Shown in pieces: positions 1 to 8,981 of a DNA stretch of 64,000 bases. Each line of letters begins with the position of its first letter. Position 1 is the first letter of the stretch. A program made the position numbers and the translations under genes. The stretch is from Sporosarcina sp. ZBG7A (GTDB taxonomy: Bacteria; Bacillota; Bacilli; Bacillales_A; Planococcaceae). The stretch spans positions 1 through 64,000 of the forward strand of contig NZ_JWIB01000032.1 of the NCBI RefSeq assembly GCF_000813425.1. The letters run 5' to 3'. A model generated the notes under the pieces. It was given only the letters and a program-made list of their open reading frames with translations, ran no database searches and had not been told where the DNA came from.

Positions 1-56
1 ATAATCACTCACAAATTTGTTTCAACTTTCTTGACGGAATACCAGAACTAAGTAGA

Positions 57-93
57 AAACAGGAGCCTCCTTGTAATGGGAGCTCCTGTTTTT
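57..93. terminator. bidirectional intrinsic terminator
   Basis: A GC-rich hairpin (arms around AACAGGAG and CTCCTGTT) is followed by a T-run on the plus strand and preceded by an A-run, so it can work in both directions. The gene it serves lies outside the window. Bases 94-234 hold no gene that I can recognise. Confidence 0.75.
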
Positions 94-234
94 ATTATGG
101 TGTTTCAATAGAATTGCTTCGCGAATGCGAAGCAACCCTTATTCAGCTTTTAAAGTGCTTGATTGGTCGCGTGATGGTTAGGCGTTGGCGTCTGTCTTCA
201 TACCGCGGGCGATTGATTGGGACTCCACTTTGTG

Positions 235-405
235 TTTATGAGCACTTTTTGAAGTTTATGAGCACTTTCTAGGATTTATGATTACTTTTGAAGTTTTATG
301 AGCACATTCCATGATTTATGAGCACTTTTCATGTTTTATGAGCACTTTTCATGTTTTATGAGCATTTATCAAAATTTATGAGCACTTACCCAAGTTTATG
401 AGCGC
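235..405. repeat. 20-bp tandem array with TTTATGAGCAC core
   Basis: The hexamer TTTATG starts at 235, 255, 275, 295, 315, 335, 355, 375 and 395, an exact 20-bp period. It is usually followed by AGCACTTTT; the copy at 275 is followed by ATTAC and the one at 395 by AGCGC. The bases between cores are variable. The last copy contains the stop codon of the CoA-transferase gene on the minus strand, so the array begins exactly at the 3' end of that gene. The period is not a multiple of three, which argues against a coding role. Function unknown. Confidence 0.9.
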
Positions 406-1709
406 TCCACCATCTCTGTAGATGGATGTTCCCCTTGAGTAGGCAATATTCCAGCCGCCATGGCTTCGCTTCGTAGCTCATCCCGGAATTTCGGATGTGC
501 AATCGCAATCAAAGCTTCTGCACGTTCGCGAAGCGACTTACCATGTAGATTGGCAATTCCGTATTCTGTTACGATACAATCGACTTCGTTTTTAGACGTC
601 GTTACGACAGAACCCGGAGTAAGATTTAATTTGATGCGTGACATGGTATCGTTCTTCAATGTCGAGTACATGCAGATAAACCCTTTTCCATTTTTCGAAA
701 GTTGGACAGCCCTTGCGAAGTCTGCTTGTCCGCCTGTTGACGAATAGTAGTTTCCGGCAATCGTTTCAGAAGCACATTGGCCATACAAGTCCACTTCTGT
801 TGTCGCATTGATAGAAACAATATTATCCTCTTTTGCAATCTCATATGGATCATTGACCATACTCACCGGCAAAAACTCGACGCTAGGATTATTGTGAAGG
901 AACTCATAGAGTCGCTGAGTCCCATAGGCAAAGGTCGTCACAATTTTACCTTGATGGGTGCATTTGTTCATACCTGTCACCGCACCTGACGCAACGAGGT
1001 CCACAATACCATCAGTCAACATTTCAGTATGGATTCCCAAATCACGGTGGTCCCGTAGCATACTCATAACGGCATTCGGAACCGCACCAATTCCCACCTG
1101 CAACGTATCTCCATTTTGAATTTGAGACGTGATATAACTTGCAATCTTTTTGTCTTTTTCATTACTTACTGGACACTTCTCTTCTGCGAGGAAAGCATCA
1201 TGTTCGACATAGCCTTCAATTTGGCTCATGTGTACTTGGTTTTTCCCGAAGGTGCGTGGCATGTACCTGTTCACTTCGAGGATAAATGGAACTTTCCCGA
1301 TGAACTCTGAGACATAATCGGCTTGGGTTCCAAGTGAGAAGTACCCGTGCTCATCAGGTAAAGATGCAACCGCCATGACGACTGGACGTCTCAGTGTTTC
1401 ACGTAACAACCTCGGGACTTCGTTGAATACATTTGGAACGAGATCGACAACTCCACTGCGGAATGCGTTGCGTGTCGCTCCGCTCAAAAAATATGACGTA
1501 TGCGACAAATGTCCTTTCATTTCTCCTCGAATATAAGCACGTTCGCGGAGTGCCAACATTTGGTGAACGATTACGTGATCCAATTGTTCATAATTTGCTT
1601 CTAATAGATCCAGTAACAAGTGAGGTTCCCCATTTGCAATTGGAATAATGAGATCAGTGCCAGGTTGCATTAGTGCCATTAATTCTAGCTCGCTCAAATG
1701 TTTCGTCAT
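396..1709 (-). CDS. acetyl-CoA hydrolase/CoA-transferase family protein
   Basis: This is a 437-residue protein of the acetyl-CoA hydrolase/4-hydroxybutyrate CoA-transferase family, which moves CoA between short-chain carboxylic acids in the cytoplasm. Visible family features are the G-I-G-A-V-P segment at about 206-211, the E-M-x-x-D-G segment at 229-234 (E229 is my candidate for the catalytic glutamate), and the G-Q-C-A-S-E followed by S-S-T-G-G-Q-A-D-F stretch at about 310-331. Length matches the family. The gene stands alone. Its stop codon lies inside the last unit of the 20-bp repeat array. The substrate (acetate, butyrate, 4-hydroxybutyrate or propionate) cannot be told from the sequence. 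Confidence 0.88.
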   Translation of the reverse strand: MTKHLSELELMALMQPGTDLIIPIANGEPHLLLDLLEANYEQLDHVIVHQMLALRERAYIRGEMKGHLSHTSYFLSGATRNAFRSGVVDLVPNVFNEVPRLLRETLRRPVVMAVASLPDEHGYFSLGTQADYVSEFIGKVPFILEVNRYMPRTFGKNQVHMSQIEGYVEHDAFLAEEKCPVSNEKDKKIASYITSQIQNGDTLQVGIGAVPNAVMSMLRDHRDLGIHTEMLTDGIVDLVASGAVTGMNKCTHQGKIVTTFAYGTQRLYEFLHNNPSVEFLPVSMVNDPYEIAKEDNIVSINATTEVDLYGQCASETIAGNYYSSTGGQADFARAVQLSKNGKGFICMYSTLKNDTMSRIKLNLTPGSVVTTSKNEVDCIVTEYGIANLHGKSLRERAEALIAIAHPKFRDELRSEAMAAGILPTQGEHPSTEMVERS

Positions 1710-1807
1710 GATTAGGTTAACAGCTCCAGTTCATATGATACTTCGATTATATCGCAGACTGAGCGCTCGCTCAATAGAGAGCTCAACGAGTTAATCACTT
1801 ATTACGA

Positions 1808-1845
1808 AAACAAACCTTCCGCATCAATCTGCGAAAGGTTTGTTT
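1808..1845 (-). terminator. terminator overlapping the yfhO stop codon
   Basis: An inverted repeat (AAACAAACCTT against AAGGTTTGTTT) encloses the stop codon of yfhO at 1824-1826 in its loop, so the last codons of the gene form the 5' arm of the hairpin. A short T-rich stretch follows on the minus strand. Confidence 0.7.
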
Positions 1846-4442
1846 CTCTTTTTCCTAATCATCCAGACGAACAATCCTGTTATCACAAGGAAACTAACAA
1901 TCAGAGATGCACCGAAGTAAGGCGGCCGATAAGACATTTCTATTGTATTTTTGCCTGCTTCAATCGGGATACCCGAAAACGCATAATTCGCTTTCAACAC
2001 AGACACCTTTTCTCCATTCACTTTCGCAGTCCATCCTTTTTCAAATGGAATTGGCATTACAGCCAAGCTGTCTCCGTTCGAATTATCGAGCTGAACGGTT
2101 GCATGGCCGCCTTTCCACTCAACTATGGGTTCAGAAGTCTGTTCGACCTTCCGCTCAGCCTCCTCAAGTGTCGAATAATCCTCAGCGTAAAGCGCTAAAT
2201 CACTTAATGTATACGTCCCTTCAGGCACTCGAATTCGAATAGTTTCTTCAGACGGAACCCGGATCGTGATGTCATTGACACGAGTGCGGTATATCGAATC
2301 CGTCCGTTTACGAGTCGTTTTATAATCATTCACTTTCAAGTGAAAGCCTTTGTCTGCAGTTGAGCGCTCCAAGTAAAACGAAATATACGTGTCCTCTTTC
2401 AACAGACGTACGTCAGAGACTTTCAAATCGATACCGCCATTCTTTCCTGTAACAACAAGCTTGTCATTTTTGTACTCAGCTTGTACTGGTTGCACGGTAA
2501 CTTTATCCATTAAATTTTCTACAGTTGGCGAAGTTTCCGGTTGTTCATCCCATTCTTCTAAAATCGCCCCATTTAACATCGCGTGCTCGCGTGCAAGCAC
2601 AGGACTATCTTCCAACTCTTCTTCTGTATAAACCCTATGCGTTGTCCGAACAAATGGAAGACGGTGTTCGTTTTCAAACGCTTTGAATTTGCCATTATGC
2701 TCAACTTCTTCAAAGCCGAACGGAACCGGATTCCCTTTGTCTGAACGAACTGCATACACCCCGTTTAGTATGCTATATAGATTCGCCCGCCCGCCAAACC
2801 CAGCATAGCGACTGACACTTTCCCGTCCCATATCGATCGACAAATCGTTTAAGTAAAAATGTAACAAGTGCTGATTTAAAATACTCGAGTAAATGCTCGT
2901 CCCTAAAAAGTCTTGGACAATCGGTGTGTTGTTGCGTGTACCGATCATCCAATCGATACGAGCTAGTGGATCCTCTTCACGTACCGTCAACTGCTGAACA
3001 AGTTCACGTGATGCTTCCCCGTTATAGGAATCGCTTGTGAAAAAGGACTGTGGAATGCCTTGCCCCTCGACTTGCTCCACCTTGGAATTATTACCTGTCA
3101 ACTTCTCCTCTTGAAACAAATTCACGGTAATTAGACTAGACGCAACAATCCCAATCCACAATGCGATGTCCCAATGCTTAAATTGACGTACAGTAGCTAA
3201 AATCGCAATCGCACATGTGATTAACGCCATTACCTCTAAACTGTCCGCATACAAACTCGGCTTTCCTTCTAACTCTAATTTCGAAAATAACATGTAGAGT
3301 CCAATCGTTCCGAGTGCCGCAATTACTGCATACTTTAGCTGGATTTCCTTCCAATTTTGAAGCGTGATAGCTACCAGTCCTCCAGCAACAAGCATGAGCA
3401 TGTGTTCCCAGCGAAATTGTGGCGCTGATAATCCGTTAAACACACTTCCCACTGCAGGAGAAGCATGCAACACTGCTAACAGTACGGTCATGATTGCAAA
3501 CAACCGAAATCCTCTCTTTTTATAGAGAGGGAACAGAAATAAACAAATAATCGCAAATGCAGGTAAGACAACCAACTTCCCGTCGGACAATATATTTTCT
3601 GTCATGTCGAAAAGAGGAATCTCCCCTTCAAACGGGGGTCTGAAGTTATTCAAATATCCGTAAACTGCTGGAACGAAGAATGGCGTACTTATCGCAGCTC
3701 CGAGCACTCCACCCACCAGAAAATATACAATCTGGCGCTTTCGCTTCAGTTCGTTCTCTACCAAAGGGATGAACCAACGAAAAACTATGTATATGAATGT
3801 TAGTAGGAAGTTAATATACGCAAAATAGAAGTTATCCACCATACTAAGCGCGACCGCTACAATGAACCAACCTGGTTTTCCATAGCGCATAATCCGCTCT
3901 GCCCCAATGAGTAATAGCGGCAAAAAAACAATCGCGTCTGCAAAGAACTCCCAATACGTAACATGGCGGAAATACAAAATACTGATTCCATAAATGACTG
4001 CGGCAATATAGGAAAACCGGCTTTTCAAACCGATTAATCGGAAGAAAATCGTCGTGATGATCAAAATCACTGACAGACGAATGATGCTGACAAAAACGGT
4101 AACATCCGCCCAGTATTGAAGATCAGGTGTTGCCAACAATCCAATCCATTCTAAAAATGCCGTAATTGCTACAGTTACCAGGAAAACAATAGACGTAGAA
4201 AAATAATAACCGAGCTGGGAAAATGAGCCTCCCCCTAATCCGAAGCGTTCGGAGTAAAAGAAATTACCATCTCGCATGGATTCATAAAGAAAATGTTTAA
4301 AAGGGATCATTTGTGATAATCCATCATTCGGTCCTACCACATAGCGTTCTTGCATCCATTCAGACAACATGAATCCATGAGCAATTATAGCTGTGATCAC
4401 ACTCACCACAACAAGACCAATCCAACTCTTTTTCGTCATCAC
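1824..4442 (-). CDS. yfhO: YfhO family membrane glycosyltransferase (lipoteichoic acid glycosylation)
   Basis: This 872-residue polytopic membrane protein has about a dozen hydrophobic segments in its first 460 residues, a large extracytoplasmic domain (about 460-840) and a last membrane segment followed by a K/R-rich tail. Length and layout match Bacillus YfhO, a GT-C-like enzyme known to be needed for sugar addition to lipoteichoic acid. It would transfer a sugar from undecaprenyl phosphate onto the polymer outside the membrane. The start overlaps the stop of the GtrA gene by four bases (ATGA), showing translational coupling. Together with the two upstream genes it forms a complete three-component glycosylation system. 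The sugar is not evident; GlcNAc is known for B. subtilis. Confidence 0.88.
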   Translation of the reverse strand: MMTKKSWIGLVVVSVITAIIAHGFMLSEWMQERYVVGPNDGLSQMIPFKHFLYESMRDGNFFYSERFGLGGGSFSQLGYYFSTSIVFLVTVAITAFLEWIGLLATPDLQYWADVTVFVSIIRLSVILIITTIFFRLIGLKSRFSYIAAVIYGISILYFRHVTYWEFFADAIVFLPLLLIGAERIMRYGKPGWFIVAVALSMVDNFYFAYINFLLTFIYIVFRWFIPLVENELKRKRQIVYFLVGGVLGAAISTPFFVPAVYGYLNNFRPPFEGEIPLFDMTENILSDGKLVVLPAFAIICLFLFPLYKKRGFRLFAIMTVLLAVLHASPAVGSVFNGLSAPQFRWEHMLMLVAGGLVAITLQNWKEIQLKYAVIAALGTIGLYMLFSKLELEGKPSLYADSLEVMALITCAIAILATVRQFKHWDIALWIGIVASSLITVNLFQEEKLTGNNSKVEQVEGQGIPQSFFTSDSYNGEASRELVQQLTVREEDPLARIDWMIGTRNNTPIVQDFLGTSIYSSILNQHLLHFYLNDLSIDMGRESVSRYAGFGGRANLYSILNGVYAVRSDKGNPVPFGFEEVEHNGKFKAFENEHRLPFVRTTHRVYTEEELEDSPVLAREHAMLNGAILEEWDEQPETSPTVENLMDKVTVQPVQAEYKNDKLVVTGKNGGIDLKVSDVRLLKEDTYISFYLERSTADKGFHLKVNDYKTTRKRTDSIYRTRVNDITIRVPSEETIRIRVPEGTYTLSDLALYAEDYSTLEEAERKVEQTSEPIVEWKGGHATVQLDNSNGDSLAVMPIPFEKGWTAKVNGEKVSVLKANYAFSGIPIEAGKNTIEMSYRPPYFGASLIVSFLVITGLFVWMIRKKRNKPFAD

Positions 4443-4819
4443 GCTGCCTTCAGCACCTTTCCAGTTACGATGAATGTGACAGGAACTGTGATGATTAGTG
4501 CTCCGAGCGGCGCAATGCTACTGTTCACATGAAATCCCTCCACTAGAATGTAGAGCAACACTGCTGTCACCGCTATATTGACGAGTTGAGTCACCGGATA
4601 GATTAAAAACTTTTTTAATGTCGGTTTTACTTTGTATGTCACATAACTATTCAAGAAAAAAGAAATGATCATGCTTAAAATGACTGCGCTGAAATGCGCA
4701 ACCATATAAACAAGTCCTAGCTCTTTTAATCCAAACAAGTAGAACGCATAATAGGTTGCTGTATTAATAACGCCAACAATGGCGAATGTGATGAATTCAC
4801 GAACTTCGAATTTTGGCAT
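4439..4819 (-). CDS. gtcA: GtrA family flippase (GtcA-like)
   Basis: This 126-residue protein has four predicted transmembrane helices and the typical GtrA opening (E-F-x-x-F-x-x-V-G-x-x-N-T). GtrA/GtcA proteins are thought to flip undecaprenyl-phosphate-linked sugars across the membrane. The gene overlaps the glycosyltransferase gene upstream by 23 bases and yfhO downstream by 4 bases, so the three are surely one operon. In B. subtilis gtcA lies apart from csbB-yfhO; here all three are together. The family call is firm; the GtcA label rests on context. Confidence 0.88.
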   Translation of the reverse strand: MPKFEVREFITFAIVGVINTATYYAFYLFGLKELGLVYMVAHFSAVILSMIISFFLNSYVTYKVKPTLKKFLIYPVTQLVNIAVTAVLLYILVEGFHVNSSIAPLGALIITVPVTFIVTGKVLKAA

Positions 4820-5768
4820 GAGAGACTGGTTTTCCTTTCACCGCGGCGCTTGTCCGGCGGACGAGATAATGGGGACGTTTTTTCGTTTCATTGTAAATCC
4901 GTCCAACATACTCCCCGATGATGCCAAGGGATAATAATTGGACACCGCCAAGAAAGAGTACTGCTGATATGGTCGTGAAGTAACCTGGTACGTCCACCCC
5001 GTTTCTTGCAATATCAGCTAATGTAATAACTATATAGGAAATAGCTAAAAACATGCTTAATATTCCTGCATAGAAGCATAAGCGCAACGGTTTTGTATTG
5101 AACGAAACAATACCATCCACTGCATAGTTGAGCAATTGCTTAAATGACCACTTCGTCTCACCATGTTGTCGTGTGACATTGTCATAACAAATCGTCTTCT
5201 GTTCCAATCCAATCCATGAATACAGTCCTTTAGAAAAACGATTTCCTTCACTGAGTTGCAACAACGAATCGACTGCGCGGCGGCTGAGCAGACGGAAATC
5301 ACCTTCTCCATCATGTAACTCAACTTCAATAGTTTTGTTAACTCCCCAATAATAAGCACGAGACAGCAAAGAACGAATCGGAGAGTCCCCTTTCCGATTA
5401 CGCTTAGCAATAACTTGGTCATAGCCCTCTTCATAACCTCTGATCAATTGAGGGATTAAATCTGGAGGATGCTGCAAATCTGCATCCATTAATATCACGG
5501 CATCCCCTTTTGCATACTCAAGACCTGCTAAAATGGCAGCTTCTTTCCCAAAATTACGTGTAAAGGATACATATTCAACTTCTGGATAATCGATTAGTGC
5601 TCCACGAATTTCGTCCATGGTTTTATCGTCACTTCCATCATCTACAAATAACACCTCGTAGGGTAACCCACTTGACGACATGACTTCGTTCAATGCTTTC
5701 ATCATGTTGAAAATATTGCCTTCTTCGTTATATGAAGGGATGACGAATGAAATAAACAATTGCTTCAT
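4797..5768 (-). CDS. csbB: family 2 glycosyltransferase, polyprenyl-phosphate sugar synthase (CsbB-like)
   Basis: This 323-residue enzyme has an N-terminal GT-A domain with V-D-D-G-S at 42-46 and D-A-D-L-Q-H-P-P at 95-102, and two C-terminal membrane helices. Such proteins (CsbB, YkcC, GtrB type) charge undecaprenyl phosphate with a sugar from a nucleotide donor on the cytoplasmic side. I start at the ATG at 5768 because AAGCAGGTG lies just upstream; a GTG nine bases earlier is also in frame but sits inside that ribosome binding site. First gene of the csbB-gtcA-yfhO operon. Confidence 0.88.
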   Translation of the reverse strand: MKQLFISFVIPSYNEEGNIFNMMKALNEVMSSSGLPYEVLFVDDGSDDKTMDEIRGALIDYPEVEYVSFTRNFGKEAAILAGLEYAKGDAVILMDADLQHPPDLIPQLIRGYEEGYDQVIAKRNRKGDSPIRSLLSRAYYWGVNKTIEVELHDGEGDFRLLSRRAVDSLLQLSEGNRFSKGLYSWIGLEQKTICYDNVTRQHGETKWSFKQLLNYAVDGIVSFNTKPLRLCFYAGILSMFLAISYIVITLADIARNGVDVPGYFTTISAVLFLGGVQLLSLGIIGEYVGRIYNETKKRPHYLVRRTSAAVKGKPVSHAKIRSS

Positions 5769-6027
5769 TCTGTGCACCTGCTTTCTAAATTTGTGCCAAC
5801 GGCTTTCCTTCTAATACCCGTTTTTCATGGAAATATCACCTTTTGTTAAGAGAGATTATGTTCAGAATGATTCATTTGTTTAAACAGGTTCCTACGAAGC
5901 ACTGAAGCTGTCCATTCTCAACCTCAAAGAATTTTCACCTTGTTCTGCGAATTTGTTCTCTTATTGCATCGTCTTCTGATTCAGCGCATACTTAGTTAGG
6001 TACATTTAGAAGACAGGAGTTTGACTT

Positions 6028-7140
6028 ATGATTTCAACTAATGACATGATCTCCCAAGATCCTTGGGAAGCTTATTTAGACGTGGATACCCACGGACACC
6101 AAGTACTTTCGAGCATTGAATTCACGACGACTTACTTGTGCAATATGCGTTGTGAACACTGTGCGGTTGGCTATATGCTTCAACCAAAGGACCCCGACGC
6201 TCTTCCGATAGAGTTGCTTATCCAGCGACTCGAGGAAATCCCTCATTTACGCACTATTAGCTTAACCGGTGGTGAACCGATGTTTTCAAAACGATCGGTG
6301 GAACGATACGTCCTGCCTCTCCTTAAATATGCGCACGAACGTGGCGTTCGTACCCAGATGAACTCCAATTTGACGATGCCACTTGAGCGTTATGAAATGA
6401 TCGCCCCCTACCTCGATGTACTTCACATCTCCCATAATTGGGGTACCGTAGAAGATTTCGCTGAAGGCGGATTTGCAAATATGGAACGCATCCCTTCTTT
6501 TGAACGTCGTGCAGAACAATTTCAACGGATGATTGAAAACAGTCGTGCACTGGCAGACTTAGGGGTAATGGTCTCCGCAGAAACCATGTTGAATCGCAGA
6601 ACGCTTCCTCACTTACAAAAAATTCACGAACAAGTTGTACACGAAATGAAATGTGCACGACACGAAATTCACCCGATGTACCCTAGTGACTTTGCTTCAA
6701 CTCTGGAAGTCCTTTCATTGGATGAAACCCGCACGGCTATAAAAGAAATCCTTCAATTCCGTGATCCTTCCACCTGGATGCTGTTTGGTACGCTGCCTTT
6801 CTATTCTTGTAGCCCATCTGTTGCGGACCAGGAACTATTGGCTCAACTTAAATCGAGTCCTAACGTGTCGGTCCGAAATGATCCCGATGGACGATCCCGC
6901 TTGAATGTCAATATCTTTACAGGTGATGTCATTGTGACTGATTTCGGAGACGTGCCACCTCTTAGTAATATTCAACAAGGGAACCTTCCTGAAATGTATG
7001 AAGCGTGGCAACAACACCCGCTCGCTAAATCCGTTAGCTGTCACTGCCCAGCTGTTCGTTGTCTTGGGCCGAATCTACTTGTTAAGAATGCTTACTATAA
7101 GGACATCGACTTCACAACTAGAAAATCAGTAATGGTATAA
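6028..7140 (+). CDS. yfkAB: radical SAM/CxCxxxxC protein YfkAB
   Basis: This 370-residue radical SAM enzyme has the cluster motif C-N-M-R-C-E-H-C (C38, C42, C45) and, at its C-terminus, the family signature C-H-C-P-A-V-R-C (C338, C340, C345) that defines the YfkAB family. The chemical reaction is unknown for the family; it probably uses a 4Fe-4S cluster and S-adenosylmethionine. The C-terminal cysteines may bind a second metal centre. The upstream AGACAGGAG supports the start. The next gene begins 36 bases later on the same strand, so the two may be co-transcribed. Confidence 0.88.
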   Translation: MISTNDMISQDPWEAYLDVDTHGHQVLSSIEFTTTYLCNMRCEHCAVGYMLQPKDPDALPIELLIQRLEEIPHLRTISLTGGEPMFSKRSVERYVLPLLKYAHERGVRTQMNSNLTMPLERYEMIAPYLDVLHISHNWGTVEDFAEGGFANMERIPSFERRAEQFQRMIENSRALADLGVMVSAETMLNRRTLPHLQKIHEQVVHEMKCARHEIHPMYPSDFASTLEVLSLDETRTAIKEILQFRDPSTWMLFGTLPFYSCSPSVADQELLAQLKSSPNVSVRNDPDGRSRLNVNIFTGDVIVTDFGDVPPLSNIQQGNLPEMYEAWQQHPLAKSVSCHCPAVRCLGPNLLVKNAYYKDIDFTTRKSVMV

Positions 7141-7176
7141 TAGTCTCTATCAAACGAATAAGGGGATGTAACGTCT

Positions 7177-8538
7177 ATGTATACAAAAGTTTTTTTAGCA
7201 ACCGCCTTTACAAGTAATTCACAAAAAGAGGTAGAGGTATTGAAAGACTGCCTATTCTGTATTGATGAACACGGTATGATCGAACGCATCGTACGCCCCG
7301 AGCAGTCTGATTATGAAAAAGTACTCAATGAGTATATACATACAGATGTTTTCCAAAAGATTGATGATGGGTCCTATTTGCTACCTGGCTTCATCGATTT
7401 GCACATACATGCCTCTCAATGGGCACAAGCTGGTACAGCACTGGATATTCCACTCCATGATTGGTTAAGCACGTATACATTCCCTTCTGAAGCGAAATTT
7501 GCAGATCTTGACTATGCGAAATTAGTTTATGAAGATGTGGTCAGCACACTTCTCGCAAACGGTACAACCACTGCTCTTTACTTTGCGACGGTTCACAAAG
7601 AAGCCAGTGTTTTGCTAGCGGACATTTGTGCAAAACGTGGTCAACGTGGTCTAGTTGGAAAAGTTGTGATGGATTTAGTTCAGGAATGTCCTGAGTTTTA
7701 TCGAGATTCAAGTACACAGACTGCTTTGCAGGATACTGAGGAATTTATTCTAGAAGTTAAGAAGATTGCTGAGACAACTAAGCAAGGAGTCTATCCAGTT
7801 GTCACTCCTAGATTCATCCCAACATGTACGAATGAGGTACTTGAAGGTCTTGGTGCGCTTGCAGCCAAGTATGATACACATATTCAGTCACATTGCAGTG
7901 AAAGCGATTGGGCCCATCAGCATGTGCAACAACGTTTTGGAAAGAACGATGCACAGGCGCTCAATGATTTTGGATTGTTACAGGACAAGTCTGTAATGGC
8001 ACATAGTAATTTCCTTTCTGATGACGATGCAAAATTATTTGCTGAAACAGGTAGTGCGATAGCCCACTGTCCGGTTTCTAACGCGTACTTTGCGAATAGC
8101 GTAATTCCTATTGCAAAATTTGCTCGTATGGGAGTGGATATTGGACTAGGTTCAGACATCTCCGGTGGATTTTCTCCAAGTCTTTACGATAATTCCCGTC
8201 AAGCAGTCATGTCTTCCCGCATGTTAGAAGATGGCGTAAATCCTAACGTACCTGCTGATGAACGAGGTGTAGAAGATTCTCGCATTACGATTGCAGAAGC
8301 ATTCTACTTCGTCACTGCCGGCGGTGGAGCGAGTTTGAGTCTGCCTATAGGACGGCTGGAAGAAGGTTATGCATGGGATGTCCAGCGCGTTGATCCTACA
8401 ATCTCGACAGCAAAGCTTCCATTATTCGATCCTAACGAGCCCCTAATTGATATTTTTCAAAAGATGATGTACCTTGTACGGCCTGAAAATATTCGGGATG
8501 TCTGGGTCCAAGGCGAACTTGTTCATTCTCGTAAGTGA
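7177..8538 (+). CDS. guaD: guanine deaminase-like amidohydrolase
   Basis: This 453-residue metal-dependent amidohydrolase has the H-I-H metal motif at H76/H78, an S-H-C-S-E segment and an A-H-S-N-F segment with the later metal-binding histidines, and G-S-D-I-S-G-G with the catalytic aspartate. The segment after H-I-H (A-S-Q-W-A-Q-A-G-T...W-L...Y-T-F-P) and T-P-R-F-I-P-T-C-T resemble guanine deaminases of the TIM-barrel type, which turn guanine into xanthine. This differs from the small CDA-fold guanine deaminase of B. subtilis. Substrate remains an inference. AAGGGGATG upstream supports the start. Confidence 0.75.
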   Translation: MYTKVFLATAFTSNSQKEVEVLKDCLFCIDEHGMIERIVRPEQSDYEKVLNEYIHTDVFQKIDDGSYLLPGFIDLHIHASQWAQAGTALDIPLHDWLSTYTFPSEAKFADLDYAKLVYEDVVSTLLANGTTTALYFATVHKEASVLLADICAKRGQRGLVGKVVMDLVQECPEFYRDSSTQTALQDTEEFILEVKKIAETTKQGVYPVVTPRFIPTCTNEVLEGLGALAAKYDTHIQSHCSESDWAHQHVQQRFGKNDAQALNDFGLLQDKSVMAHSNFLSDDDAKLFAETGSAIAHCPVSNAYFANSVIPIAKFARMGVDIGLGSDISGGFSPSLYDNSRQAVMSSRMLEDGVNPNVPADERGVEDSRITIAEAFYFVTAGGGASLSLPIGRLEEGYAWDVQRVDPTISTAKLPLFDPNEPLIDIFQKMMYLVRPENIRDVWVQGELVHSRK

Positions 8539-8981
8539 ACTAGACGTTCGGACTTCTAGACAACCTTTAGCTATAGCTAGGAAAAAAATTGTATTAAACA
8601 CATAATTTTTCTTCAATAATTGCTTAACTCTTCGTTTAGGAGGACATACTGTTTATCGAACGAGCAAAATAGTACTATTCCCCTACAAAAATCTATTATC
8701 TTTGCTTTATTTTCCATTTAATATGTATTACACCATCTTCATAGGCATATTGAATAATTTATTTCGTAAACCGAGATATTCGCTTTAAGAATGGTTATAC
8801 TTAAACGCTGTAGAATTATACTTAGTCAGCACTTTCTTTGATGTCTTTTTTTGATGGATGAACTTATTTTTTCTTATTTTCTATTGCTCAATGGAGTTAC
8901 GAATTGAACCTTACATCACGGAAGATCAGCTATAGGAGTGACGTACGGTGTATCTACAAACTAAAAAAGGAGGAGAAAGCA
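8539..8981. other. intergenic region, no gene seen
   Basis: This AT-rich stretch of 443 bp lies between the deaminase gene and the Tat-exported subunit. I see no convincing gene, RNA or terminator with a T-run. A short near-palindrome (TTAGCTATAGCTA) at about 8567-8579 is followed by A, not T. The promoter for the dehydrogenase pair should lie here, but I cannot place it with confidence. Confidence 0.5.

Noticed and set aside
235-405. CRISPR array
   Set aside because: The repeated core is only about 10 bases and the gaps are about 10 bases, far below CRISPR repeat and spacer size; no cas genes.
8539-8981. Riboswitch upstream of the dehydrogenase pair
   Set aside because: No terminator with T-run and no known aptamer core could be recognised by eye.
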